Shown here piece after piece: positions 1 to 7,407 of a stretch of DNA of 8,109 nucleotides (position 1 is the first letter of the stretch; the number at the start of each line of letters is the position of its first letter). Source of the stretch: Actinomyces sp. ICM47. Its GTDB lineage: Bacteria; Actinomycetota; Actinomycetes; Actinomycetales; Actinomycetaceae. A program made the translations under genes and the position numbers. The notes beneath the pieces were generated by a model. That model did no database searches, had not been told where the DNA came from, and worked only from the letters and a program-made list of their open reading frames with translations. Location: assembly GCF_000278725.1 (NCBI RefSeq), contig NZ_ALCA01000068.1, forward strand, positions 1-8,109. Reading direction: 5' to 3'.

Positions 1-117
1 CGCCGCCCACGGGCACACCAAGCAGCCCGGCCTAGCAAGGCACACCACGCGGGCGGCCGGACCCGACGGTGCCCAGAACACCAGCGACGCCACAAGCAAC
101 GAGCGCCAGACACGCGG

Positions 118-146
118 AAACCCCGCCCCGCAGATGCGGGACGGGG
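118..146 (-). terminator. Rho-independent terminator after rplL (distal)
   Basis: Read on the minus strand this is a GC-rich hairpin with arms 135-146 and 121-132 (12 paired positions with one C/A mismatch at 126/141) closed by a very short loop, followed by only three T residues (120-118). The stem is strong but the T tract is short, as is common in high-GC actinobacteria. It lies about 50 nt beyond the rplL stop and probably ends the rplJL transcript. Confidence 0.6.
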
Positions 147-151
147 TCAGC

Positions 152-167
152 CCACCCAGTCGGGTGG
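152..167 (-). other. Hairpin between the two rplL terminators
   Basis: A perfect 6-bp stem (152-157 with 162-167) closes a four-base loop. It has no T tract on the minus strand, so by itself it does not look like an intrinsic terminator. It lies between the two terminator-like hairpins after rplL and may help termination or protect the mRNA 3' end. Confidence 0.35.
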
Positions 168-188
168 AAAAGTCTGAACGAGTCAGAC
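168..188 (-). terminator. Rho-independent terminator after rplL (proximal)
   Basis: On the minus strand GTCTGA (188-183) pairs perfectly with TCAGAC (177-172) around a 5-nt loop and is followed at once by TTTT (171-168). It begins 8 nt after the rplL stop codon. The stem is only 6 bp, so termination may be partial, with the stronger hairpin at 118-146 as a second stage. Confidence 0.5.
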
Positions 189-196
189 GGGGAAAG

Positions 197-577
<381 letters not shown>

Positions 578-585
578 GAGTGGCA

Positions 586-593
586 TCCTTCCT
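586..593 (-). promoter_or_regulatory. Ribosome binding site of rplL (decides the start)
   Basis: AGGAAGGA on the minus strand lies 8 nt before the ATG at 577 and touches the alternative in-frame ATG at 586. This spacing selects the 126-residue form of L7/L12 beginning MAKL. Confidence 0.8.
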
Positions 594-600
594 AATTGGC

Positions 601-656
601 CTGCACGAGTGCAGATTGTTGGGGTGTTTCACGCAGCCCGGGTGGCGGTGTGAAAC
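601..656 (-). other. rplJ-rplL spacer with two hairpins
   Basis: The 92-nt spacer between rplJ and rplL contains two inverted repeats. One is a compact hairpin, CTGCA (601-605) with TGCAG (610-614). The other has 7-bp arms GTTTCAC (626-632) and GTGAAAC (650-656). Neither is followed by a T tract on the minus strand, so they are not obvious terminators. They may protect or process the mRNA so that rplL is made in excess over rplJ, as the stalk stoichiometry requires. That role is inference. Confidence 0.4.
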
Positions 657-669
657 ATGGCCTGTCTCG

Positions 670-1194
670 TCAGGCCGCCTCGCCCTGCTGCTTTTCGCGC
701 AGAGCATCGATGGTGCGCACTGCCTTGACGGGCAGAGCGTTGAATGCGAACGCCGCCTGACCGATCTTCGCCTTGAGGACGCCTGCGGCCTTGGCCAGCA
801 GGACCTCGCGGGACTCGAGATCGGCGAGCTTCTTGACACCCTCGGCGCTCAGGGGAGCGCCGTCCATCGCGCCGGACTTCAGCACGAGGGCGGGGTTTTC
901 CTTAGCAAAATCACGCAGGGTCTTGGCGGCCTCAACGGGCTCGCCGGAGACGAAAGCGATGGCCGTGGGACCCTTGAGGTCCTCAGCCAGGAAGTCGAGG
1001 CCGACCTCCGTGGCTGCCAGGCGCGCCAGCGTGTTCTTTGCCACGGCGTAGGTCGCGTTCTCGCCCAGGCCGCGACGCAGCTGCTTCAGCTGGCCGACGG
1101 TCAGGCCGCGGTACTCGGTCAGCAGGACAGCGTCGGCTGCGCGGAAGCGCTCCACGAGCTCGGCAACTGCTGCCACCTTGTCGGACTTCGCCAT
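670..1194 (-). CDS. rplJ: 50S ribosomal protein L10
   Basis: This 174-residue protein forms the base of the ribosomal stalk. It binds 23S rRNA through its N-terminal domain and carries L7/L12 dimers on its C-terminal helix. Family landmarks include TEYRGLTV (about 26-33), VAKNTLARLA (51-60), a middle region with KGPTAIAF (74-81), and a C-terminal helix from about 145 that ends charged (DALREKQQGEAA). The reading frame is open up to 1329, but the added 45 residues would be translated from the leader and attenuator. The ATG at 1194 has GGAAGGAGG directly upstream and gives the usual MAKSDK start and family length. It is the first gene of the stalk operon. It is preceded by an L10-type leader and an intrinsic attenuator, so it is probably autoregulated by L10 or the L10-L12 complex. 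Confidence 0.97.
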   Translation of the reverse strand: MAKSDKVAAVAELVERFRAADAVLLTEYRGLTVGQLKQLRRGLGENATYAVAKNTLARLAATEVGLDFLAEDLKGPTAIAFVSGEPVEAAKTLRDFAKENPALVLKSGAMDGAPLSAEGVKKLADLESREVLLAKAAGVLKAKIGQAAFAFNALPVKAVRTIDALREKQQGEAA

Positions 1195-1197
1195 GGT

Positions 1198-1206
1198 CCT
1201 CCTTCC
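1198..1206 (-). promoter_or_regulatory. Ribosome binding site of rplJ
   Basis: GGAAGGAGG on the minus strand ends 3 nt before the ATG at 1194; the GGAAGG part is at the usual distance. It fixes the L10 start and excludes the long upstream extension of the frame. Confidence 0.75.
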
Positions 1207-1224
1207 AGATACGTGACCGCAGGT

Positions 1225-1257
1225 AAGAAAAAACCCGACACGCAGGTTCGTGTCGGG
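1225..1257 (-). terminator. Intrinsic terminator (attenuator) in the rplJ leader
   Basis: On the minus strand CCCGACACG (1257-1249) pairs perfectly over 9 bp with CGTGTCGGG (1242-1234) around a 6-nt loop, followed by TTTTTTCTT (1233-1225). This is a textbook intrinsic terminator. It lies 30 nt before the rplJ start and downstream of the L10 leader fold, so it can stop transcription before the coding region. Its position points to transcription attenuation of rplJL, probably switched by L10 binding to the leader. Confidence 0.85.
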
Positions 1258-1280
1258 CGCATGCTCGAATGCCGCGCGGG

Positions 1281-1341
1281 GCGGCTCACTCACCTGCGTT
1301 GGATTTTTCTCCACTAGTGTGGACACCAACGGTCTTCGGCA
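1281..1341 (-). ncRNA. Ribosomal protein L10 leader (cis-regulatory RNA)
   Basis: On the minus strand the segment reads GCCGAAGACCGTTGG (1340-1326), then a variable stem region, then CCAACGCAGGTGAGTGA (1303-1287). GTTGG and CCAAC pair to close the structure, and the GCCGAAGACCG and GCAGGTGA boxes match the actinobacterial L10 leader as I remember it. The known role of this family is feedback control: free L10 (or L10-L12) binds the RNA and lowers rplJL expression. Its place between the promoter and the attenuator fits that role. Confidence 0.8.
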
Positions 1342-1347
1342 CGGATC

Positions 1348-1376
1348 AGCTTAACAGGGTGGTTACCTGCGTGCAA
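1348..1376 (-). promoter_or_regulatory. Candidate promoter of the rplJL operon
   Basis: On the minus strand a -35-like TTGCAC (1376-1371) is separated by exactly 17 nt from a -10-like TAAGCT (1353-1348). A start around 1341 would place the first transcribed bases just before the L10 leader motif. The assignment rests only on hexamer match and spacing, supported by its position. Confidence 0.6.
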
Positions 1377-1378
1377 GC

Positions 1379-1593
1379 ATGGCGGCGCGTTTCACAGACG
1401 AGGCCGGGGTCGGTCGCGCGCACACCTGCGATGGGTGCATCAGAGGATGCACGAGGCCGGGGCTGGTTTGCGGGGTATCCGGGAAGGATGCGTCCGGCTT
1501 GGCTCAGGGTGGAGCGCCTGGTATCCGACACGCGAAACGGTGTTCGGCGTCCGGTGATGCGCATTGGGTCCCGGCCTCGTGACGTGATAGCCG
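1379..1593. other. Intergenic region with inverted and direct repeats
   Basis: This 215-bp gap between the transport operon and the stalk operon has no convincing gene; the open frames across it lack ribosome binding sites and look like random GC-rich translation. It contains a 12-bp perfect inverted repeat (1450-1461 with 1570-1581), a further copy of the first arm (1398-1408), a 7-bp hairpin (1435-1441 with 1446-1452), an imperfect stem at 1525-1547, and an 8-bp direct repeat GGTATCCG (1474-1481 and 1520-1527). The hairpins lack T tracts, so the transport operon's terminator, if it lies here, is not of the classical kind. Confidence 0.5.
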
Positions 1594-3357
1594 TCAGACG
1601 AGCCTCCACCCCGCTGCCCGTGAGCGCGCGTCCCAGAAGGCCCGGTATTGGCCGTCCGCCTGCGAGTAGAGCTCAGCGTGCGTGCCGATCTGGGCGACGC
1701 GGCCGCCTTCGTCGAGGACGACGATCTGGTCGGCTGCCGTGATTGTGTCGAGCTTGTGGGCGATGACGATGAGGGTCGCGTCGCGCCGCAGGGCGGCCAT
1801 GGCGTCGGTGATGCGCGATTCGTTCTCGGGGTCGAGGGCGCTCGTGGCCTCGTCGAAGAGGACGATGGGCGCGGCCTTGAGGAGCGCGCGTGCGATGGAG
1901 ACGCGCTGGCGCTCGCCTCCCGAGAGCGCGCGGCCGGCCTCGCCGACGGGGGTCTCCCAGCCGAGCGGCAGGCGTTCGATGATCTCGTCGACTCCGCTCA
2001 GGCGAGCCGCTTCCTCGATATCTGCGTGGCTCGCGTCGGGGTTTCCGACGCGCACATTAGCTTCCAGGGTGTCGTCGAAGAGGTAGACGTCCTGGAACAC
2101 GAGGGAGAGCTGCGCCATGAGGTCGGTGGTGTCCCAGTCGCGCACGTCTGCGTCACCCACTCGAACGCTTCCCGCGTCCACGTCGTAGAAGCGTGCGACG
2201 AGGCGCGCGATGGTGGTTTTGCCACAGCCCGAGGGACCGACGATCGCCGTCATGGTTCCGGGCTGGACGCGGAAGGATACGCCTTGCAGGACGGGGTGGT
2301 CGGCCTCGTAGGAGAAGGACACGTCCTCGAGGGTCACGGATGCGCCCGACGAGGCCGGGGCCTCGTCCGTGCGTCGCACGCCCTTGGGGGCGGGCAGTTC
2401 TGAGGCGGAGAGGATCTCGTGGCTGAGGTCGAGGACCGGGCGACGCGTCTCGAAGGCGGAGGCGAGCGTCCCGATGTCGACGAGGATCTGCGTGAAACGC
2501 AGAAGCAGGCCGATCGCAACGATCGCAGCCACGGGGCCGACCTGTTCCCCGACCGCGAGCCACCCGATCGCGCAGATGAGCGTCACGACGACGACCTGGG
2601 CAGCCATGCCGTTGACGATCTGGCCGACGGTTTCCCGCATGAGAGAACGCCGTGCCGCCACCCCGTACGCATCCTCGGCTCGCAGGAGAGGCTCGTAGGA
2701 GGCGGAGCGCCCGCAGGCCCGCAGCGCGCCCTGCTTGGTCGCGTATTCGACAATGCGGTGTGACAGCTCGCGGGCGGGAGGCTCTTTCAGGGCGGCCCCG
2801 GACTGCAGGCACCGGCGCGCCACCCACACTCCCCCGCCGACGACCGGGATCGCGACCACGCACACCAGCCCGAGGACCGGCGAAAACACGGTGATGCCGA
2901 CGAGCATCGTCGCCGAGGTGACGATGGCGGCAATGAGGGGCGAGTACATGTGCGCGAAGATCTCACCCAGAACCATGAGCTCACGCGAGACGAGGCGCGA
3001 CGTCTTTCCGGCGGTGTCTGCGCGGAACGATCCGAGCGGCAGGGACGCCACCTTATCGCCGATCGCGCGGTGCATGTTCGACAGGAAGTCAAAGGCCACC
3101 GAGTATGAACGCATAGCGAGGAGATACTCGACGACAAATGAGGTGAGCGCGCACCCAGCCAGCACCACGAGCCACGCGCTCAGAGGCATCCCCCAGGCGC
3201 TGTGACCCGAGGTCAGGGCGAGCGCGGCCGGAATGAACGCGATGAGCGAGATTCCGCGCACGACACCGACGATGCAGGACAGGATGGTCGCCCGGGCGAA
3301 GTCGGCTCGCCCCTGCTCGGAGAGGGGTTCGCGCAGGCGGATGATGAGTCCGAACAT
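1594..3357 (-). CDS. ABC half-transporter, exporter fold, IrtB/YbtQ-like
   Basis: This 587-residue half-transporter has an N-terminal membrane domain (about 1-310, with hydrophobic segments near 22-48, 60-82, 138-180 and 250-290) and a C-terminal ATPase domain (about 340-575). The ATPase is complete: A-loop Tyr350, Walker A GPSGCGKT (374-381), Q-loop Gln422, signature LSGGE (478-482), Walker B PIVLFDE with catalytic Glu503, D-loop SALD, and His534. It is the last gene of the operon, 2 nt after its partner, with AAAGGA (3371-3366) 8 nt before its ATG; the ribosome binding site lies within the partner's final codons. The pair probably forms a heterodimer in the cytoplasmic membrane. Despite the exporter fold, related IrtAB and YbtPQ pairs import siderophores. 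Genomes often label such genes multidrug exporters, which the context does not favour. The substrate is unknown. Confidence 0.88.
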   Translation of the reverse strand: MFGLIIRLREPLSEQGRADFARATILSCIVGVVRGISLIAFIPAALALTSGHSAWGMPLSAWLVVLAGCALTSFVVEYLLAMRSYSVAFDFLSNMHRAIGDKVASLPLGSFRADTAGKTSRLVSRELMVLGEIFAHMYSPLIAAIVTSATMLVGITVFSPVLGLVCVVAIPVVGGGVWVARRCLQSGAALKEPPARELSHRIVEYATKQGALRACGRSASYEPLLRAEDAYGVAARRSLMRETVGQIVNGMAAQVVVVTLICAIGWLAVGEQVGPVAAIVAIGLLLRFTQILVDIGTLASAFETRRPVLDLSHEILSASELPAPKGVRRTDEAPASSGASVTLEDVSFSYEADHPVLQGVSFRVQPGTMTAIVGPSGCGKTTIARLVARFYDVDAGSVRVGDADVRDWDTTDLMAQLSLVFQDVYLFDDTLEANVRVGNPDASHADIEEAARLSGVDEIIERLPLGWETPVGEAGRALSGGERQRVSIARALLKAAPIVLFDEATSALDPENESRITDAMAALRRDATLIVIAHKLDTITAADQIVVLDEGGRVAQIGTHAELYSQADGQYRAFWDARSRAAGWRLV

Positions 3358-3359
3358 AA

Positions 3360-5180
3360 TCAGTGTCCTTTCGCGGGTGCGGTCAAGCGACGCATGTAGG
3401 GGTGGTCGGCGAGCTGGTCGGGCGTGCCCAGGGCGATGAGGCGTCCCGCGTCAAGGATGGCGATCTGGTCGACACCCGTGATCGACGCGGCGCGGTGTGC
3501 GATCACCAGGACCGTCTTTCCCTGCACGAGGCGGGTGAGCGCCTCCTGAATATCGGCCTCGGCTTCCGGGTCGGTGAAGGCGGTGGCCTCGTCGAGAACG
3601 AGGATGGGCGCATCGACGAGGAGGGCGCGCGCAATCGCGATGCGCTGCGCCTGGCCACCCGAGGGATGCGCGTCCTCCCCGATGACGCTGTCGAGGCCTC
3701 GGGGTAAGGAACGCAGGTAGTCGTCGATACGAGCGGCCCCAGCGGCGGCCCACACCGCTTCGTCGCTCGCACCGGGAACGCCGAGCGCGATGTTATCGCG
3801 TACGGATATATCGAGGAGCTGGGGGTCTTGGAGGACGAAGGAGACGTGCCGGTAGAGGACATCCGGAGCGATGTCACGCACGTCGACCCCTCCGATGCGA
3901 ACAGCCCCACGGTCCGGGTCGGCGAAGCGCGCAACCAGCGTCGCGAGCGTCGACTTACCCGAGCCGGAGGAGCCGACGAGTGCGGTCACCGTGCCCTCGG
4001 GGATCGTCAGGCTCACATCGTCAAGCGCGAGGGTCGTCCCGTAGGAGAAGGACACACCGTCAATCTCAACATCCGATCCGTCTGGCACGGAATGCCCCTC
4101 GGCGGGTAATGGATCAACAGAGAGCAGATCGACGATCCGCAGCGCGGCCGCCCCCGCGATCTGGTAGGACCAGGCAGTCGTCCCCAGCACCTCGATGGCA
4201 GCCGGGATGACGAGGGCAATGAGCGCGCAGGTGATGACCTGGACCGGGCTCACGATCCCGGCGGCCGCGAACGCTGCGCCTCCCGCGGTCGAGATGAGCA
4301 AGATCAACGAGGGAGACACGCTGGCCTGCCCGAGCGCGGAGCCTTTCAGCAGCGGACCGCACCAGTCGCGATAGAAGCGCGAGAAGTCCTCGGCTGCCCG
4401 GATGAATCGCTCGTGTGAACGGCCGACGGTCCCAAAAGCCTTCACCACGCTGATTCCGGACACGAATTCGACCATCGTCGATGAGACGCGCGTCAGGTGT
4501 CGGTCCATCTGTGCGGTCTTCTCCCCCATGTCTCGCATCATCCACGCGTTGAGGAGCCCGTAGATGGGCAGCGTGGCAATCGAGAGAAGCCCGAGCCGCC
4601 AGTCGACGACGAAGGAGTAGATGAGCAAGGACAGGGGTGCGCTGACGGCGGCTGCGGATTCGACGGGCGCATGGGCGATAACGGTGTGTACATCGTGTGT
4701 GTCGTCCTGGATGGCCTTGCGCACGGCCCCGGAGTTCGTCGATGTGAACCAGGCGAGGGGCGCACCGGCCAGAACCTTCACCATGCGCGAGCGCACGATG
4801 TGTCCGAAACGCACGTCCGCGAAGTGGGTGACAGCGAGCGCAACAAAGTAGATCCCATAGCGCACGCCGAACGCTCCGGTGAGCCACATGAGCAGGGTCA
4901 TCACCTCCCCTCGGTCGGGCAGGGCACCTGATCGAGCCGCAGCCAGCAGCACCTCCCCCAGCTGGACGAGGACGACGTAGGGGGCAACCGCGAGCGCGCC
5001 GTAGAGGAACCCGAGTACTCGGGCAAGCATCATGGCTCCACGGATGGGGGCGGTCAGCTCCTTGAAGGCGCGCTGGCCCGCCAGGTGCGCCGCGCGGGGG
5101 TCATCGGTTCGCGTGTCGTCAGCGAGCTGGCCAGTCGGGGCCGAGGCCGTGGCGTCCTCGCGCTCGTCGGTATCGGTCAT
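3360..5180 (-). CDS. ABC half-transporter, exporter fold, IrtA/YbtP-like
   Basis: This 606-residue partner of the downstream half-transporter has a charged cytoplasmic N-terminus (1-45), a six-helix-type membrane domain (about 48-345) and an ATPase domain (about 370-600). Motifs are A-loop Tyr380, Walker A GSSGSGKS (403-410), Q-loop Gln451, Walker B ILVLDE with catalytic Glu531, and His562. Two positions differ from the standard. The signature reads PSGGQ (506-510) instead of LSGGQ, and the D-loop reads AFTD instead of SALD; an EATAF-x-DPE D-loop is, from memory, typical of the YbtP/IrtA side of siderophore-uptake pairs. The ATG overlaps the upstream stop as ATGA, with GAAGGAG (5194-5188) 7 nt before it. 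It lacks the siderophore-reducing domain that mycobacterial IrtA carries at its N-terminus. Confidence 0.88.
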   Translation of the reverse strand: MTDTDEREDATASAPTGQLADDTRTDDPRAAHLAGQRAFKELTAPIRGAMMLARVLGFLYGALAVAPYVVLVQLGEVLLAAARSGALPDRGEVMTLLMWLTGAFGVRYGIYFVALAVTHFADVRFGHIVRSRMVKVLAGAPLAWFTSTNSGAVRKAIQDDTHDVHTVIAHAPVESAAAVSAPLSLLIYSFVVDWRLGLLSIATLPIYGLLNAWMMRDMGEKTAQMDRHLTRVSSTMVEFVSGISVVKAFGTVGRSHERFIRAAEDFSRFYRDWCGPLLKGSALGQASVSPSLILLISTAGGAAFAAAGIVSPVQVITCALIALVIPAAIEVLGTTAWSYQIAGAAALRIVDLLSVDPLPAEGHSVPDGSDVEIDGVSFSYGTTLALDDVSLTIPEGTVTALVGSSGSGKSTLATLVARFADPDRGAVRIGGVDVRDIAPDVLYRHVSFVLQDPQLLDISVRDNIALGVPGASDEAVWAAAGAARIDDYLRSLPRGLDSVIGEDAHPSGGQAQRIAIARALLVDAPILVLDEATAFTDPEAEADIQEALTRLVQGKTVLVIAHRAASITGVDQIAILDAGRLIALGTPDQLADHPYMRRLTAPAKGH

Positions 5181-6634
5181 TGGGGTTCTCCTTCGCGAGC
5201 ACGCTTGGTGCCCGTCGGCGTCAGTGTGATGAGTTGGTCCGCGCAGGCAGAAGCGAACTCGCCATCGTGGGTGACGACGATGACGGCCGCTCCTTCGTTC
5301 GCAATGCGGCGCAGGGTCGCGGTAATTGAGTCAAGGTGCCGGGCATCGATTCCCGACGTGGGTTCGTCGAGGATGACGATTCGGCGCCCAGTGGCTCGCG
5401 CAGCTGCGATGACGAGGCGTTGCTTCTGTCCTCCCGACAGGCTGAGGGGATGGCGGTCCCCCAGGTGAGCGAGGTCGAAGTCAGCCAAAAGCTTCTCCCC
5501 GGCCTCGCCGCTGGCCTGCGACGCCCCGATCGTCAGCTCGCCCGCTAGCGTGTCGGAGAACAGCTGTCGCCCGGTGTCCTGCATGACGAGCGCGCACGCG
5601 GCCCGTCGCTGCCGTCGACTCGTCGTCTGCCCGTCCAGGGTGATCGTTCCGGAACTGGGAGCAGCCAGCCCGCACAAAACGCGCACGAGGGTCGTCTTCC
5701 CGACGCCGTTCTCTCCCGCGATGCACGTGATCCGGCCGACTGGAAAGTCCGCGTCGAAGCCTTCAAACACGGGAGTGTTCCCGTAGGAGAAGCTCAGATC
5801 CCGGCAGGACAGGCCCACGCTCCCACGGGCCGAGGCCTCGTCCCGGGAGTCCCGCGAGCACACCCAGGCCTCGGGCGGACCAGGGTCAACGAGCGTGCGC
5901 AAGCCAAGCGACCTGCGTTCCGCCTCGCTCATCGAGTAGAACTCCTCGCCGCTCCACCGACGCGTGACCGATCCGTCTTCCATGAGGAGGACCTGGTCGG
6001 CGAGTCCTCGCAGGAAGTGAAGGCGGTGCTCGACGACGATGATTGTCATTCCCTGTTCCTTGAGGAGCACAAGGGCGCGTCGCACCTCTGCGATGGCGTC
6101 GGGGTCCAGGTTCGAGGTAGGTTCGTCGGCGAGGAGAACCGGGGCACCCGATGACAGCGCGCAAGCGAGCGCCACCTTCTGGAGCTGCCCGCCCGATAAA
6201 GTCGACAGCTTGCGGTCCATGAGATGGGTGATGCCCATGAGTTCGGCGGCGCGCTCACTGCTCTCGATCAGGGTTTCTCGGTCGCGACCGTAGTTTTCCC
6301 CGCAAAAGGCCAGCTCCTCGGCGACGGTGTCGCAGAAGAATTGGGTGCGCGGATTCTGGAAGACGGATGAGCACAGGTGACCGACCTCGGTCAGGGGGAC
6401 CTCGGCGAGGTCGCGACCATCAATCCGCACCACCCCCTCGATCTCCCCCGGCGTCATCTGCGGGACGAGGCCGGTCAGCGCCCGCATGAGCGTCGACTTC
6501 CCACAGCCGGAGGACCCGCACACGAGGGTGAGAGTGCCCGGACGGGCAGACACATCGACCCCGTGTAGGGCCTCGACGCGATCTCCCGTCAGCTCACTGA
6601 CGTAGGAGAACGACAGGGATTCAACATCAATCAC
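5177..6634 (-). CDS. Double ECF transporter ATPase (EcfA-EcfA' in one chain)
   Basis: This 485-residue protein carries two ABC ATPase domains in tandem and would power an ECF-type importer from the cytoplasmic side by docking on EcfT. Domain 1 (about 1-225): Walker A GSSGCGKS (40-47), Q-loop Gln93, signature LSGGQ (146-150), Walker B Asp170-Glu171, His203. Domain 2 (about 274-475): Walker A GENGVGKT (307-314), Gln352, LSGGQ (399-403), Asp423-Glu424, His456. All catalytic positions are intact in both halves. The frame is open further upstream, but the GTG at 6634 is preferred: it overlaps the ecfT stop as GTGA, has GGGAG (6646-6642) 7 nt upstream, and starts directly at the family's first strand (IDVESLSFSY). 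Its stop overlaps the next ATG by 4 nt. Fused ATPases usually belong to dedicated rather than shared ECF systems. Confidence 0.9.
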   Translation of the reverse strand: MIDVESLSFSYVSELTGDRVEALHGVDVSARPGTLTLVCGSSGCGKSTLMRALTGLVPQMTPGEIEGVVRIDGRDLAEVPLTEVGHLCSSVFQNPRTQFFCDTVAEELAFCGENYGRDRETLIESSERAAELMGITHLMDRKLSTLSGGQLQKVALACALSSGAPVLLADEPTSNLDPDAIAEVRRALVLLKEQGMTIIVVEHRLHFLRGLADQVLLMEDGSVTRRWSGEEFYSMSEAERRSLGLRTLVDPGPPEAWVCSRDSRDEASARGSVGLSCRDLSFSYGNTPVFEGFDADFPVGRITCIAGENGVGKTTLVRVLCGLAAPSSGTITLDGQTTSRRQRRAACALVMQDTGRQLFSDTLAGELTIGASQASGEAGEKLLADFDLAHLGDRHPLSLSGGQKQRLVIAAARATGRRIVILDEPTSGIDARHLDSITATLRRIANEGAAVIVVTHDGEFASACADQLITLTPTGTKRAREGEPQ

Positions 6635-7407
6635 GGCAGGACTCCCAGGTGCGCACAGATCTCGATAACGATGACGCCGGCCACGCACGCGAGGGCGACC
6701 GCATCCCAGGCACTGGCGCGCAGCCGCGTCAGCGAGGTGGGGCGTGTGGGGCCACCCAGGCCTCGGACTACGCTCGAGGCAGCCAGGTCGTCGGCCACGC
6801 GCGCGATAGACGACAGCAGCGGGACCAGAAAGCGCTCAGCAATCACGAGGGGGTGCCGTATGATGCCGCGCACCCCGAGGTCGACGCCACGCATCTCCAT
6901 CGCCTCGCGGATAGCGACCGCCTCGGCACCCACCGTCGGGAGGACACGAAACGCGACAACGAGGGCGTCGACGAACACTCGCGGCAAGTGAACGGCGCGC
7001 AGGGCTGCCTTCATCTGGCCAACTCTCGTCGTGCGGTACACGTAGAGAGCGATACCGAATCCCGCGAAGAACCGCGCAAACCAGTACAAGATCGCAGCGC
7101 ACGTACCGACGACGAGAACCACTCCACGCGGCAAGCCCACGGCCTCGAGCCACGCAACGAGAAAAGGCGAACCCAAAGCACACACATCACAGACGAGGCA
7201 CGCAATCCCCACGCGCGCAGCGGCCCTCGCACTGACCTCCCAGAGGAGAGCGATCACCGCCAGCGCCTGCACCGCAACAAGCGTGGACGTGGGGCTCGCG
7301 CGCATGACGAGTGCGTTGAGGACGAGGAGAGCGAGGAGCTTGGTGCGTGGGTCAAGTCTGCTCGTTGCCTCGCCTGGTGCGGCCTCGGCGGGCGAGATAT
7401 CAGGCAA
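6631..7407 (-). CDS. ECF transporter transmembrane component EcfT
   Basis: This is the scaffold membrane protein that links the S component to the ATPases. With the chosen TTG start it has 258 residues: a short N-terminus, the family's LDPRTK motif (18-23), several hydrophobic helices, and the cytoplasmic coupling region. That region carries the two Arg-Gly motifs, EAMEMRG (168-174) and SSVVRG (211-216), which contact the ATPase pair, followed by a last membrane helix near the C-terminus. The frame reaches a GTG at 7458, but no ribosome binding site precedes it. The TTG at 7407 has GAAGG (7418-7414) 6 nt upstream and overlaps the S-component stop by 8 nt; no other ATG, GTG or TTG lies between 7458 and the LDPRTK motif. 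The start is the least certain point. The gene overlaps the next one by 4 nt. Confidence 0.87.
   Translation of the reverse strand: MPDISPAEAAPGEATSRLDPRTKLLALLVLNALVMRASPTSTLVAVQALAVIALLWEVSARAAARVGIACLVCDVCALGSPFLVAWLEAVGLPRGVVLVVGTCAAILYWFARFFAGFGIALYVYRTTRVGQMKAALRAVHLPRVFVDALVVAFRVLPTVGAEAVAIREAMEMRGVDLGVRGIIRHPLVIAERFLVPLLSSIARVADDLAASSVVRGLGGPTRPTSLTRLRASAWDAVALACVAGVIVIEICAHLGVLP

Noticed and set aside
1..117. Possible gene fragment left of rplL
   Set aside because: Short frames are open on both strands, but none has a ribosome binding site, motif or sensible composition, so nothing can be supported.
580..1317. Plus-strand open frame of 245 codons opposite rplJ
   Set aside because: It is antisense to a certain ribosomal protein gene and runs through its leader and attenuator; no motif or ribosome binding site supports it.
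1195..1329. N-terminal extension of L10 by 45 residues
   Set aside because: The extension is encoded by the regulatory leader and attenuator; the ribosome binding site and family length support the ATG at 1194.
1435..1452. Terminator for the transport operon
   Set aside because: GTGCATC and GATGCAC form a neat 7-bp hairpin, but no T tract follows on the minus strand and it lies about 140 nt past the stop codon, so it is listed only as part of the intergenic repeats.
1346..1609. Minus-strand frame of 87 codons between the two operons
   Set aside because: It overlaps the end of the half-transporter gene and the rplJ promoter, has no ribosome binding site, and its Arg/Pro/Thr-rich translation has no recognisable fold.
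1594..5180. Multidrug efflux pair
   Set aside because: The exporter fold alone would allow it, but the AFTD D-loop and the operon with an ECF importer favour an IrtAB/YbtPQ-like uptake role. It is not fully excluded.
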